Part shown: positions 44,901-56,071 of the stretch, in pieces | How the letters are laid out: each line of letters opens with the position of its first letter | Numbering within the stretch: position 1 is the stretch's first letter | Origin: Coffea arabica | Lineage: Eukaryota; Streptophyta; Magnoliopsida; Gentianales; Rubiaceae | Assembly (NCBI RefSeq): GCF_036785885.1 | Contig: NC_092312.1 | Location: 13,844,001 to 13,908,000 of the forward strand | DNA length: 64,000 nucleotides | Direction: 5' to 3' | Notes under the pieces: model-generated | Databases searched by the model: none | Told to the model about the DNA's origin: nothing | The model's input: the letters and a program-made list of their open reading frames with translations, nothing else | Translations under genes and position numbers: made by a program

Positions 44901-46424
44901 TACCAACTATTTTTTCAGGTTTGATAAGTAATTACCTTTATGTTGTTCTATAATTTGTGTACCTCGGGATTTCCTTCATACAAGCCTTCAAATTACTAAT
45001 CAATATATTATTTAATTGTTTGAGAATATATAACTAGTAATATGTAGCTCTTTTTTTTTTTTTTCTAATTTCAGCTAAAATGCAAAAAGAGTTGGGCTAT
45101 TACCAGCAAAAGTAATAGTCTCCAATGGCGAAATATTGAACACTATCTTCAATTTGATTGTTAATTGTTGATGTTCACTATCTTCAATTTGTTTAGATTC
45201 CGAATCTCTATTAGAATTGTCCCTCGTAGAGAATTGATGTTTCTAGCTTTGGTGATTAATTAGCTTTGAAATATTTATTCTAAAATATAAAACAAAGTTA
45301 CATTAGATTACGAACTTTGTAATGCATGCCAAGGTCAAGAAATACTTATTAATACACGCAACTTATTATGTAAATGCCTCTTTACACTTAGTCAAATTTC
45401 CCTAAATGACAATTAAAACATGGAGCAGGATGGTACCAATCAAATTGTTCCGGCGAAGATGTAGTCGCTTGAGCGCCGTCAAGTTCCCAAATCCTTCCGG
45501 TATCACTCCAATCAAATTGTTGTCCCGAAGAAATAGTTCCACTAGCGCCGTCAAGTTCCCAAATCCTTCCGGAATCACTCCACTAAAGTTGTTGGCAAAC
45601 AACCTCAGTACCTGAAGCTTCGAACACTCCGATAACGATGGTGGTATCACACCACTTAATTTGTTGAAGCCAAGGTCTAGCCATGTGAGTCCTTGAAGAC
45701 GGGGACATATGCTGGATGGAAGACTGCCAGATAAGCTATTATTTTGAAGAGCAATAACTTCCAGTGAGGAAATATTGAACATCCCCAGTGGCAGAAAACC
45801 GGAAAGCTGATTAAAGTCGAGGAGAATTTGCTTCAACTTTTTTAATTTCCCAATCTCCATTGGTATTGCTCCTTGTAGAGAATTAAACTGCAGATTGAAC
45901 GTCTCTAGCTTTGACATGTTGGAGATAGAAGGTGGGATAAAGCCTGTAAAGCTATTGTTCTTTAGAGAAAATTGTCGGAGTTGTTGGAAGGAACCAACCC
46001 AAGAGGGAATATTTCCGCTAAGCATGTTAATGCCTAAACTAAGGACTCGTAACCTGGACAGACGAATCAATTCATTGGGAAGTTCTCCGTAAAAGTTGTT
46101 CCTGCTCATATCGAGGGACATGAGAAATGAGAGATTGCCCAGTTGTGGAGGAATGGTGCCGGTAAGGCCCAAGTTGGAGATATTCAAGGCAGTGACTCTG
46201 CGGTGGCGGGAGCCGCAAGTGACTCCTCTCCAGTCACAAACTGAGGAAGTAGCCGACCAGTTGCTTGCCAAGATTTCGTGAGGATCCCCAGTGATTTTGG
46301 CTTTCAATGAGAGAAGGGCTGATTGATCCGAGGTAATGTTGGGGGCGGCCATGGCTAAGCAAGATAAGAGAGAACCTAGCAAGAAGAGTCCAAGGGGAAA
46401 ATACAAGTGAGATAATTTCTTCAT
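41914..46424 (-). CDS. LRR receptor-like kinase, subfamily XII type (gene D)
   Basis: Predicted exons, in transcript order, are 46424-45437, 44377-42395 and 42266-41914. They join in frame to 1,107 residues. Signal peptide 1 to about 25 (MKKLSHLYFPLGLFLLG...), N-cap with SSVCDWRGVTC, about two dozen LRRs, transmembrane helix about 764-788, and a kinase with GKGSFGSVYKG (829 on), Lys850, non-RD HCD (Asp945), DFG (963-965) and a complete C-lobe (VSTRIDVYSFG). The last two LRRs of exon 1 are a near-exact repeat (VIPEGFGNLTAL twice). It lacks the 72-nt LRR exons of genes A and C. No lesions seen. It is the tandem paralogue of gene E and shares its promoter region. The likely role is plasma-membrane perception of a microbial or self ligand. 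Confidence 0.87.
44695..44723. repeat. (TA)n microsatellite in the gene D intron
   Basis: An interrupted TA repeat. The counterpart in the gene E intron (58873-58910) is longer and uninterrupted, so the locus has changed length since the block duplication. Confidence 0.7.
45110..45245 (-). pseudogene. Decayed LRR piece in the gene D intron
   Basis: Within intron 1 of gene D the minus strand reads SKLETS, then NSLRGTILIEIRNLNKLKIVN in shifted frames. This is clearly related to exon 1 residues SKLETFNLQFNSLQGAIPMEIGKLKKL. Stops and indels exclude use. Gene E lacks this part of the intron. It looks like the relic of an unequal exchange within the LRR array. Confidence 0.6.
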
Positions 46425-46951
46425 GATTAATTATACTTTCAGTTTTGCTAGCATTTAAGACAACAGACACGGGCTAATAATGTCTATTGCATGTACTTAT
46501 ATATATACATACCAGACACTTGGTACATCTAATGCACGTATGCCAGGACAAAGATAGAGACAATAATAGCATGAATTCTGACCGGATGAAATTTGGTTTT
46601 GGAATTATCTTCCAGATTAAAACATACTTCTGTATGGCAAGTCAAAGCTGGTTCTTTTTTACTTTTTACTTTACATCAAATTTTAAAAACCTAAATACCC
46701 TCTATTTTCTCCCAGATCATTTATAGGGGATATTAGGTGTCAATCCCCCAGAAAAAATTGTCAATTACCAATGGTTTTCAATTTCTTTATTCTTTAGATA
46801 ACCACAAATTGAAGCAAGTAAATCGAATCTACAATCATAAAATTAAATAAAGTAAAAATGACATTAAAAAACTCCTAGGGTTATGAAATTCCTTCCTACT
46901 CTTACAAGTAAAATTACTGGTTAATTGAATGTTATTATCTTAACTAAACAT
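46425..46951. other. Promoter and upstream DNA of gene D
   Basis: This DNA is about 95% alike by eye with 60027-60534 upstream of gene E. It includes shared blocks such as GAATTCTGACCGGATGAAAT near 46573, so the two genes inherited the same promoter. Confidence 0.6.
46498..46508 (-). promoter_or_regulatory. Putative TATA box of gene D
   Basis: TATATATATAA on the minus strand, about 74 bases before the ATG. The same element is present at the same distance from gene E. Confidence 0.5.
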
Positions 46952-46959
46952 TGTGTAAT

Positions 46960-47619
46960 TAGGGGTGGCAATGGGGCGGGGGACACCTCCCCCAACCCCC
47001 GCCCCGTTGCATTTTAATTCCCCCTGCCCCCGCCTCGCCCCGCTTCCCCCGCGGGGGCACCCGTGGGGTTAAAAAAATTTTATTATATAATTTCATTATA
47101 ATTAAATTTGAGCAAATAATCAAGTACTAAAATATCAACACATCACCAAATTATTATTCATTGTAACCTCACAATTGAAACTCATAAAATAATTAAACAA
47201 AGGTTATTTGAATACAATCTAATATAATAAAACAAATATAACTAAAATAATCAAGTTTTCACTTTTGATACAATTACAATCACTAAATTATTATTGTGTT
47301 TTTTTAGAAAAAAGTGTTATTGTATTAAGTGTAGTTAGGAATTTAACATAAATGTATTAATAAATTTAGTATAAATAATTAATAATTTTTATTAATAGAC
47401 ATGTATAATTAGTAGTATAATTGATAATATCATTATATATATATATAATTATGTACATATATATATATATATATTTTTTCAAACGGGTGGCGGGACGGGG
47501 GAGTATACCCCCGTCCCCTGCCCCATTTCTAAACGGGGGGAAAAAATTCCCCCCCCCACCCCAACCCCTGCTCCAATGACCCCCCACGGGGCGGGTGCCT
47601 GTCCCCGTTGCCATCCCTA
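46960..47619. mobile_element. hAT-type MITE, GC-rich ends, empty site known
   Basis: The termini are TAGGGGTGGCAATGGGGC and, inverted, TAGGGATGGCAACGGGGAC. Flanks are TGTGTAAT (46952-46959) and GGTGTAAT (47620-47627). The duplicate block of gene E has the uninterrupted site GGTGTAAT once, at 60535-60542. That empty site confirms both ends and the 8-bp duplication expected of hAT. The 660-bp element has no coding capacity; its GC-rich ends contrast with its AT-rich middle. Confidence 0.9.
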
Positions 47620-47627
47620 GGTGTAAT

Positions 47628-48548
47628 TTCCTAATCTATGTAAAACATGTTTTTGTAGTGAATCATCTATACTTGTTATTAAACTATAACTACTCTCGTA
47701 GTTATAAAATTAACTACAAGTTCATTTTGTCGGAGAAATTACATGAAATAATACCACCAAAGCCAAAAAAAAAAAAAAGTGCACATCTACTCTCGTGAGT
47801 GCATTTAGTGTTAAATTTTAATTCTCATTGCAAATCTAATACATTGAAATTACCATAGTTAATGTCCAGTAATCATGATTACATAAATAAAATTGCTAAA
47901 TAACTTGTTCAAAATCATAGTATCAAATAACCAAGTAAACATCACAAACAAGATACAGGAAGTTCATGCATAACTCTAGACATACACTTTAACAGCACAT
48001 GATGAATATAAAATCCAAATTTGTATAATAATTAAACAATAGAATCCAATACAAAAGACAAAAGAATCCAACCATGAATCTTTTATTAATCGGGCTAATG
48101 TCTCTTCAAACTAAACTCAATCTTCTTTAAAATTAGAAACATGCTTGGAAAATTGATTTTTTTTTAAAAAAAATGAAAGTTGAAAGGTGATTGAACTTGT
48201 TGGGCCAAAGTTTTTTTTTTAATCAAAAGTTATTTGTTTAAGCAAATAAACTATCAAATGAAAGTATAAAAAATGACACTGCCTAAACCCAACAAGCAAC
48301 AAATGAAGTATCAAAGAATTAAATTACCAAAATTGGAAGAAAGTGTCTGAAAAACTTGGAAGAAAGTATTAAAAAAACCCTTTTACATAATCTTTTAAAG
48401 ATTAAAACCGTAGAAACATATAAAAAGATGCATATTACACTTAAAAGAATATTTGGATAACTATTTCATTCACATTTTGATCTTTAAGAAAACATATATA
48501 AGTCACAACATTAAGTGCTCGTGTCCTTCCATACAGGCATTTTTCGAA
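47628..48548. other. Distal part of the D block
   Basis: Similar to 60543-61495 upstream of gene E, including an A-run and the following GTGCAC. No gene recognised on either strand. Confidence 0.55.
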
Positions 48549-48554
48549 AAGAAC

Positions 48555-49833
48555 TAATAGGTTGCATTTTGTCATTTAATTTATGATTGTTTTCCCCTTA
48601 ATTTTGGCCAAGCATTGCATTAATTGGTAGATTTTATTTATTTTTTGTGACTGGTGTTGTTTGTAGGGATCTGGAGCGAAAAGAAGTTAAGAACGTGATT
48701 TTAACTAGGTTTCTATACACTTCGACGTAGGTGCATCAAAGTCTAACTTTACATGACCAGAAACTCGGGATTTGACACGTGATTTTTAATCTTGAATTTT
48801 AGTTGATTTGAAGCCATGGAAGTCAAACTCTACAGCGCATACTAGTCTCCTATTTCTATTAGGACACCAGTTTAGTTAGTTATCTTGACTTTTTGGAAAC
48901 AATCTTTTTATAGGAGATATAGGAGATGAAATCCAAAAAAATAGCATCGTAACTTTTTCTGTTCTCCTTTGTCATAAGAAATGAACGGACGTCTTTTCTT
49001 TTCTTGTTCATCGCACTTTTTGGAGAATGGTTGCAGCACTAAACTCAAATATTTCACGCGTGGCTTTTTCCATGATGATGAACTAAACATTTTATTCTAA
49101 TAAAAAATAACAGAGGATTTGGTTCATCTAAAATTGTGAGATCGAATTGATTATATTTAATTTTTTTATTACTGGTATTCGTACATTCTCTAATTTAATT
49201 TCTTATTGTTATTATATTGTTTGAATATCAAGGGCGTCTGATATTTAATTCAATCTAATAACCTAAAATCAATTAGAGTAGTTAAATCCATAATTATTTA
49301 ATTGCTTTACAATAATCGTAACTGGCATGATTGGATTTGTGTCAGGGAACATATGAGTTAATTTAAAATAACTCTCGTAACGTCTTATTTGGTTAGAATA
49401 GGGTTTCTCTAATTCTTAAACAATTGAAAAATTGAACTCTAAGGTCGTACCCAGGGTTATTTTCTTGATTAGGGCAGTAGTTAACGATCGTACCTTAATC
49501 ACCAATATAGCAAGAAGAAATTGATTATCATCGCGTGTTTGACAGTTATAACTTTATTTATCCGTTAATAAGTTAAATTATTATTGCATCAGTGATCAAT
49601 TTTAGTGAACCATTTCCGAAATTATTCCTTGGTTAGAATTTATTTATTAATGTTTCAATTTAATAACTTATCAGTTAGGCCTTGTGGCTATATTGAGCAC
49701 TCGCTCTCAACTCACTTTCGGTCGGTATTACCTATTTGAAACGAATTATTTTTAGTTCCTGTGAATTCGACCATTTTCACGGTTATATGTAAAATTTATA
49801 CTTTATTTGAATAGATATTTATTATTCAAGAAC
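48555..49833. mobile_element. 1.28-kb insertion unique to the D block
   Basis: The E block reads straight through AAGAAC at 61496-61501. In D the same six bases occur at 48549-48554 and 49828-49833, with about 1.27 kb between. The insert has no recognisable protein. It contains TTCCTGTGAATTCGACC near 49757, a phrase resembling part of some Ty3/gypsy LTRs, but it does not start TG or end CA. It also contains a ~44-bp copy of DNA lying just outside its right end. Confidence 0.65.
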
Positions 49834-50450
49834 AACCGTTCATTACACCAATTTTGTGGCTATATTGAGCAGTCGCTCTCAACTCACTTTCGGTCGCACT
49901 CGCTTTCTCAACTTCTTCATCTGTTTTTTCTCCAAGACATTTTTACAAGTCTTCGACGTGTATTCTGGGCTAACGGGCTAAGACAAACCGAGACGACCAA
50001 GACTTTGGGATGTACAACGACACTACAATGCCATTTTTCCACATAATCGGAACATTATCTTCCCATTCGACATAGAACACAATTTTGTATTTTATACTCA
50101 TCTTCCCAATCAAGCCGAAAGACATACAAACAAATTTTGCTGATCTTAGACGTAAATCTATGAAATTGTATTGCTTAAATTCACCATTCAATCGTTTTCC
50201 TCAGTTGCAGTCTTCATTGCAGACAGTGCCATAGTCGTCAAGGTGGTGAGGTGACTACAAATATGAAAGGGTACTTTGCCAGTGTTAACATTCTCATTTA
50301 GTGATACAAATTTATCTCTTTTTTTTTTGTTCCCACTATTTCAAATATAGTCCAATGAGAAGCAAATTGAAGGTGTGAGTAAAAAATCTTTGCTTCCTAT
50401 CTTTTAACTTCATTTGATGACATGTAGAAGTATGTTGAAGGGAAAAAATC
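49834..50450. other. Right end of the D block
   Basis: Similar to 61502-62113. No gene recognised. Similarity to the E block stops near GTTGAAGGGAA (about 50440 and 62112). Confidence 0.55.
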
Positions 50451-52479
50451 TTTGAGTTTACACAAAATGAACAAAAGAAAACAAGAAAGAAGAAAATTTT
50501 TGTCATCACAAGATGATTTGAAATAAAGCAAGAGATGCAGACACTTATGTAAACTACAAATGAGTTGCTCTATGCTCTCTTATTTTGGAAAATAAGTCGA
50601 TCTCGGATCTTAAATAGGAAGTATGGATTAAATTATCTTCATATATATCTTATAGATTTTCATGAGAAAATTTCTGACCAATTGTAATTTCAATTATTTG
50701 AGATAATTTGTACAAAAGGAAGACCAATTATTAATAGAGCTGCTATATTAAAATGCAATAATACTTTATCCAAGAGAATTCACAATTAAAACAATTAAAG
50801 AGCATTGTCCAAAATGAGGAACGAAAGTTATAAAAAGTGGACCAACTATAGCCAAACGCAAAATCTAAGAACATTGGACAAGTAAATTTTTAAAAGCTTT
50901 TCTTAAAGCAAAAGCTTGGAGAGGAGGCGAGGTGGAAGGCAATGGGCATAGGGCATTTTCCCAAAATTATAGGCCAGCGAGATAAGGACTTCAAAAGTAT
51001 TTCTCAAAATTTATGGGGGATCAAAGTTCAAAACCCCAGCCACCCTCTCTTTTGCAATTTCTCATTTGCACCTAACCGGCCGAGATTCATCTTTACGTAC
51101 GTCAAGTTTTATACTGCTAAGAGAAAGTAACATTATTCATGGAAAGGTATAAATAGAAAATAGATAAAGCCAGCAATTTAAGATACTGATCCAAATTGAA
51201 TTTGAAAAAAAAAAAGGATATTAAACGGGTTCATAGAAATAGCCTTGTACAAAATCTTCAGCTGATGCTTGCAAATGAACCCTCATTCCTTATTATTTTA
51301 CTTTATTTAGTTATTTATCTATTTACTTGCTCGAATTTTCTCATATTTTTAAACAAAAAAAAAAAAAGACAAAGATCAAAATGTAGGACAACTTTCAAGT
51401 GATTTTTGAGACCTATCAACATTTCAAATCAAGACCGCAATCTCGACACCTAATAAATTTTTCCACCTGCAAAGAATGATGACAAGGGTATTGATTAATT
51501 ATATTACTCTTGTGACACGTCTTTGGGTAGTTCAATAGGCCAACTGTCGTGCTTTCATTTTGACAAGTTTTATAACGCGTATCTTAAATATTTCGGTTGG
51601 GAAAATGTTACGCTTTCATTTTCAAATTTATAGCATGTGCTTATCCAGTTCTAACATGCCCAAGACTTGCAACTAACACCGACAATGGAAGTGTTTCTTT
51701 CCACAAAAATCGGCGCATCATCTTCCCAATCAACCCAGAGCTACTAATTATACCAATTTTTGAGCTTTCAAAAAACAAATAATGAGAGCTTGGGGTTAGT
51801 TGGGATTATTTTACCAATTCAAGTCTCCAATCTTTGTAGTCAAGGTCTTCTTTGAAAGTGAATGTTGGACTTTCTCAGCCAAAATGTTAGAGCTTTATGG
51901 AGATGATGACAGGTGGGCGACATTTAATTTCTGGAACGTCTCTATGGTTCATTTTGTGGCACAAGTCAAGCTTCAATTACTATTTGATACGGTAGCAATT
52001 CGCATATACAGTGTGTTGGTACCTACATATTTACATGGTTTTATTACGTTGTCCAAAGTCTTTACTTTTTATACACTTGTTTTACGTTGTCCAAATTTAA
52101 CGGTAAATTTAACGGAATCCGATAAATTTAACGGGCGATACCGTTATTTTCGTTAAATTTAACTAATTCTGTTAGTTTACAATTTAATTTAAAACATGAG
52201 ATATTATTTTATATATTTTGAAACCACGAGAGATTTTTTTGTATATTAGGTATATTACAGAGCTTTTTTACTTTTAACCCTTTTTCTAACCCGTACCGAT
52301 TCTTTGGCAAATTTTTTCTACCCGTCGAGAACCAAGATTTCGCAAAAGGTTATAATAGTTCCCAAACCAGCATATCATAGAAAAATGAAAGAAAAAAGCA
52401 GTGCAATCCGCTTACAGTGTATGTCGATACTACATTATCAGAAGCCTACACACACATACATGTATACATCTTAAAGAAA
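50451..52479. other. Spacer between blocks D and E
   Basis: No gene recognised. The segment about 51590-51750 shares phrases with 50040-50110 of the D block (for example the CATCTTCCCAATCAA type), so it is a diverged older copy of the same upstream DNA. Confidence 0.4.
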
Positions 52480-53170
52480 AATCTATCTATCCAGCTATTA
52501 AACTATTCTTATTGCCCATTTATAGCCCCTTAATAATACATTGTCGCAAACAAGTCCCTTAAAACAAAGTTGGTGCTAACGGAACGAGGGGTAATATTGA
52601 TCAAACACAATAATTTCTAAACAGTTTTTTGACGAAATTGTCCGTGCGACCATTGAACTATTTTTTTGCACTCCTTTGGCCCCTCAATAATGCACTGTTG
52701 CAACCAAACCCTTCAAAAAAAAAGTGTCACACTGAAGGACTTACGTCAAATTTAGCTATTAGTATTTACGAAATAAGGGGTAAAATTGACCAAGACATCA
52801 AGAGAAATGTTCTAAAAGGCGTCACAGATGAAATTGCCTCATTATTTCATCAAAGCCCAATGAAGGTTAAGAAAAATGTCAAGAAGAAAAACATTAAGAA
52901 ATTTTCTTGTTTGGTCAATTTTACCCCTCATTCTGTCAACACTAACGGCTAAATTTGATGTAAATACTTAAACATGACACTTTTTTTTGTTGAGGGGCTT
53001 GTTTACGACAATGTATTGTTGAGCAGTTAAATGAACATAATAGGAATAGTTTAGGGTCGGGCAGATAATTTCCTTGATACCTTCTTGTGTTTGGTCAATT
53101 TTACACCTCATTCCGTTGGCACTAATGGCTACATTTAACGTAACCCCTTAAACGTGACACTCTTTCTTAT
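52480..53170. repeat. Cluster of related TIR-like modules
   Basis: Four related segments alternate in orientation: about 52480-52625 and 52679-52810 in one direction, 52895-53065 and 53090-53165 inverted. Each carries phrases such as GGGGTAAAATTGACC/GGTCAATTTTACCCC and TAACGGAA-type words. This looks like nested or internally duplicated ends of a MULE-type element. No coding content; the open frame 52629-52952 is inside it. Confidence 0.55.
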
Positions 53171-56071
53171 TATTTTATTTTATGCACTTTACTTGCTAAA
53201 TGGCTCACACTTGAAGCTACCTGCCCATCCCAAGTCACTCGAATCTCCCATAGCATGAAGAGCTGTAGGGATACAATATGTTGAACACACCAAAGCTAAT
53301 CTCTTGTACGTTCAAATGTGATATTTATCATAAGAAAAGACAAATGATATGTTTACTCCAAAAAAAAAAAAAAAAAAAAAAAACCTCCGTGCACTCTACC
53401 CTTCTTTTTTAACTTAATGAAATAATATAAAAATCTATCAAATATTCTTGGAGACAGCATTACCCTTCTATGTATTCGCCAGTAACTCTGTCCCTTCAAT
53501 TTGCTTAGTTTTTCCTACTCTAAAATGAGGTTTAAATTGTTATACAACCAAGAAAATTTCTGATACTTTATATACAAAATCACCTAATTGTGTTTACTAT
53601 ATTTTTCTAAAATAGTAATATCCGGGAAAAAAAGTTTTTTGGTGGTTTTTTTTTTTGTTGGGGGGGGGGGGGGGGGGGGGGGGGACGGGGGTGGTTGTAT
53701 TGGGGATACCTTTTCCCAGTTCTATTGGAGTCCAAGTCTTCTTTGAAAATGAAATATGAAATTTTTCTCAGCCACAATATCAGATCATAATGTGGTTGAT
53801 GGCAAGTTAGCAACATTTAATTTTTCTGGGCCTTATTTGAAGGGCTTTTCCTGTATAGCAATCTGTCAACTGTTTGTGCTCTTCATATCGGTTGGGGTGT
53901 TCAACAGAACCGCATATATGGTGTTCAGAGCGACTTGATTCCGGGGAAATGTCTCGATATGGAGCAAAAGGCCAAGAACACAAATAGTTAACTAACCGAG
54001 GAAGATGATTAACCAACAAATAGCAGAATAAGAGCGTTGAAGAAATCAGCAAACGACTACACAATGGAAAACGCTGATCAGCAATGACGCCCCACCTTAT
54101 CAACCTGTCTTTAGTATCCAATCGATATTTCTACACATAACTCATATGATAAAGGCAGGTCACAACAATTTCATGGCTGGCTTAACAAATGGAAAAAAAA
54201 AAAAAAAAACACAATCTCATTCCTTTCTTCTTCCCATTGGCAGTTTAATTCCATTGAACTTCACTAAAAATTGAAGAGGACTTGGCCTATAAAATACTAC
54301 CAAACTGCCTCACTATAGTACGGCCATGTTTCAGCAACGGAGGTCCATGAGGGTAACATTAATTTTCGAACCATATAAAAGCGGAATCTCCATTGCCAAT
54401 CACTGACACGATATAATCTGGTGTTAAATGTGTCTTAGTTTCACCATTTTTTCTCCAAAATCAAGAATAGTCAATAGGACTAGATATTGCCAGGCCAGAG
54501 TAATGTCACACAAGTTTTAGAAGTTTGATGGGAAGTTGTATCCTCACGTAGAAACTCAGCGTGTACCCTTTTAGTGTTAATTAATTTTTTTATGATACGA
54601 GGAACACATTGCAGAACCATCCTTAATCAACCAATGCATTTTTTGAGTGTGTTTGTTTTTTTTTTTTTCACTAATTCTGACTAAGGTTTCAAAAACCTCA
54701 CTCGTTGAAAATCTTTTAAAAATTATCCTTTCTCGTTGAAAATCTTTTAAAAATTATCTAATCCATTTAACTCTAAAAATGTTGAGTATCTAATCCTTTT
54801 ATCCCAAATGGTATGCCATATGGAATTGCAATTAATATGTTACTGAATGCTCTGATAAGTAATATAGTGAAACTGTTTTGGCATCCATATAGACAATTCA
54901 TATGGACTCTTTTCTTTTCTTTTATTTATGCCCTTGTGACTGCTATCCATCTTAGTTCTACACAATCATGACTCTTTTCTTTATGCCCACCTTGAGTAAA
55001 TTCAAAAACTTTTTTGGTCTTGAAGTATATTGAGCGTAGCCCTACACATTGATGCCAATTTCACAAGTTGGTTGAGATTGTTAGGAGACAAACTCAACTA
55101 GTTAAGGCCCAACCTTCCTAGCTACAAATTTTTTTTTTTTTTTTTTTTTGGGTAGCGACATAGGTTTAATCATATTGTAGTAGGACTTTTTTTGTAGTAG
55201 GACTAATATCCCTTTGCAGGGTTATGCAAAGATTAAAAAATCCCCAAATAATCTCCCTATACTTTAGACTAATCTGGAATTTGGATGGAACCGTTTGTCT
55301 AAATGAAAGTTTGTGAAATTTCAATATTTCCCTATTTAATTATATTATCATTTTTATATTTAAAATTCTTATTTTTCCTATTTGCGTTTTTTTTTTCTTG
55401 TTTCCCCTTTTCTTCTTCCACCATCATCACCAGACCCAAACTTTTCCTATCTCTGTCGTCTCTCAAGCTATCACCATGGTCCGCCGCTCCTTCACAAACT
55501 CCTCCCATCACCACCACTACTGCGACCTTTTAATTGAAAAGCAAATCAAGACAAGACCCAAGATTTTGCTTTCTAAATCCTCTTAGAGCTTCCGAATCTA
55601 TAGACGAATATACCACTATCATCACCCAAAATCGAAAGACGCCGTGAATGAACAATAAATCTCCAGCACCCCAAGAAATTCACATTCCACCCATTTTAGT
55701 ACTAGTGGTGCCACTGCCAATTCAAGGTTCATCATTGTCATCATCATTCTTGGTCGCAGAAGATTAATGCACAAGCAAAGGAAAAAAGGAAGAAACAGGT
55801 TTATGCGTGCAAAATATAAAACTCTAATAAAGATTTTCATGAAACAGAACTATGCAAATGCAGTTTTTCCTCAGGATTCCTTTCAAATGACAACTTAGAA
55901 AATGAACTTAAAACAAATATATGATTGATATATCAGCATACTTAAGGTGGATAATATAACTCATTTTGCTTCATGTTTCAAATCTTGGCATCATCCTGCA
56001 ACAAAAGACATTGGAAAGATTATTTGAGCGGAGCAAACTTGATCAGTAGGATTAAGTAAAAGAACGTACTT
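53171..56071. other. Spacer left of gene E, no gene recognised
   Basis: AT-rich DNA with an A-run (53360-53383), a poly-G tract (53660-53684) and T-runs (55126-55150). The minus-strand frame 53807-54121 and the plus-strand frames near 55303-55586 match no family I recognise. The latter are low-complexity (Ser/His-rich). Confidence 0.4.
53660..53684. repeat. 25-base poly-G tract
   Basis: An uninterrupted run of 25 G following a T-run. Like the poly-C tract at 38277 it is out of character for this AT-rich DNA. Confidence 0.75.

Noticed and set aside
51800-52156. Plus-strand open frame of 118 codons
   Set aside because: No recognisable domain, no ATG-proximal promoter, and the DNA partly recurs elsewhere in the spacer as a diverged repeat.
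53807-54121. Minus-strand open frame of 104 codons
   Set aside because: No family resemblance or exon structure; probably chance.
55303-55586. Ser/His/Thr-rich open frames
   Set aside because: Low-complexity pyrimidine-rich DNA with no conserved motif.
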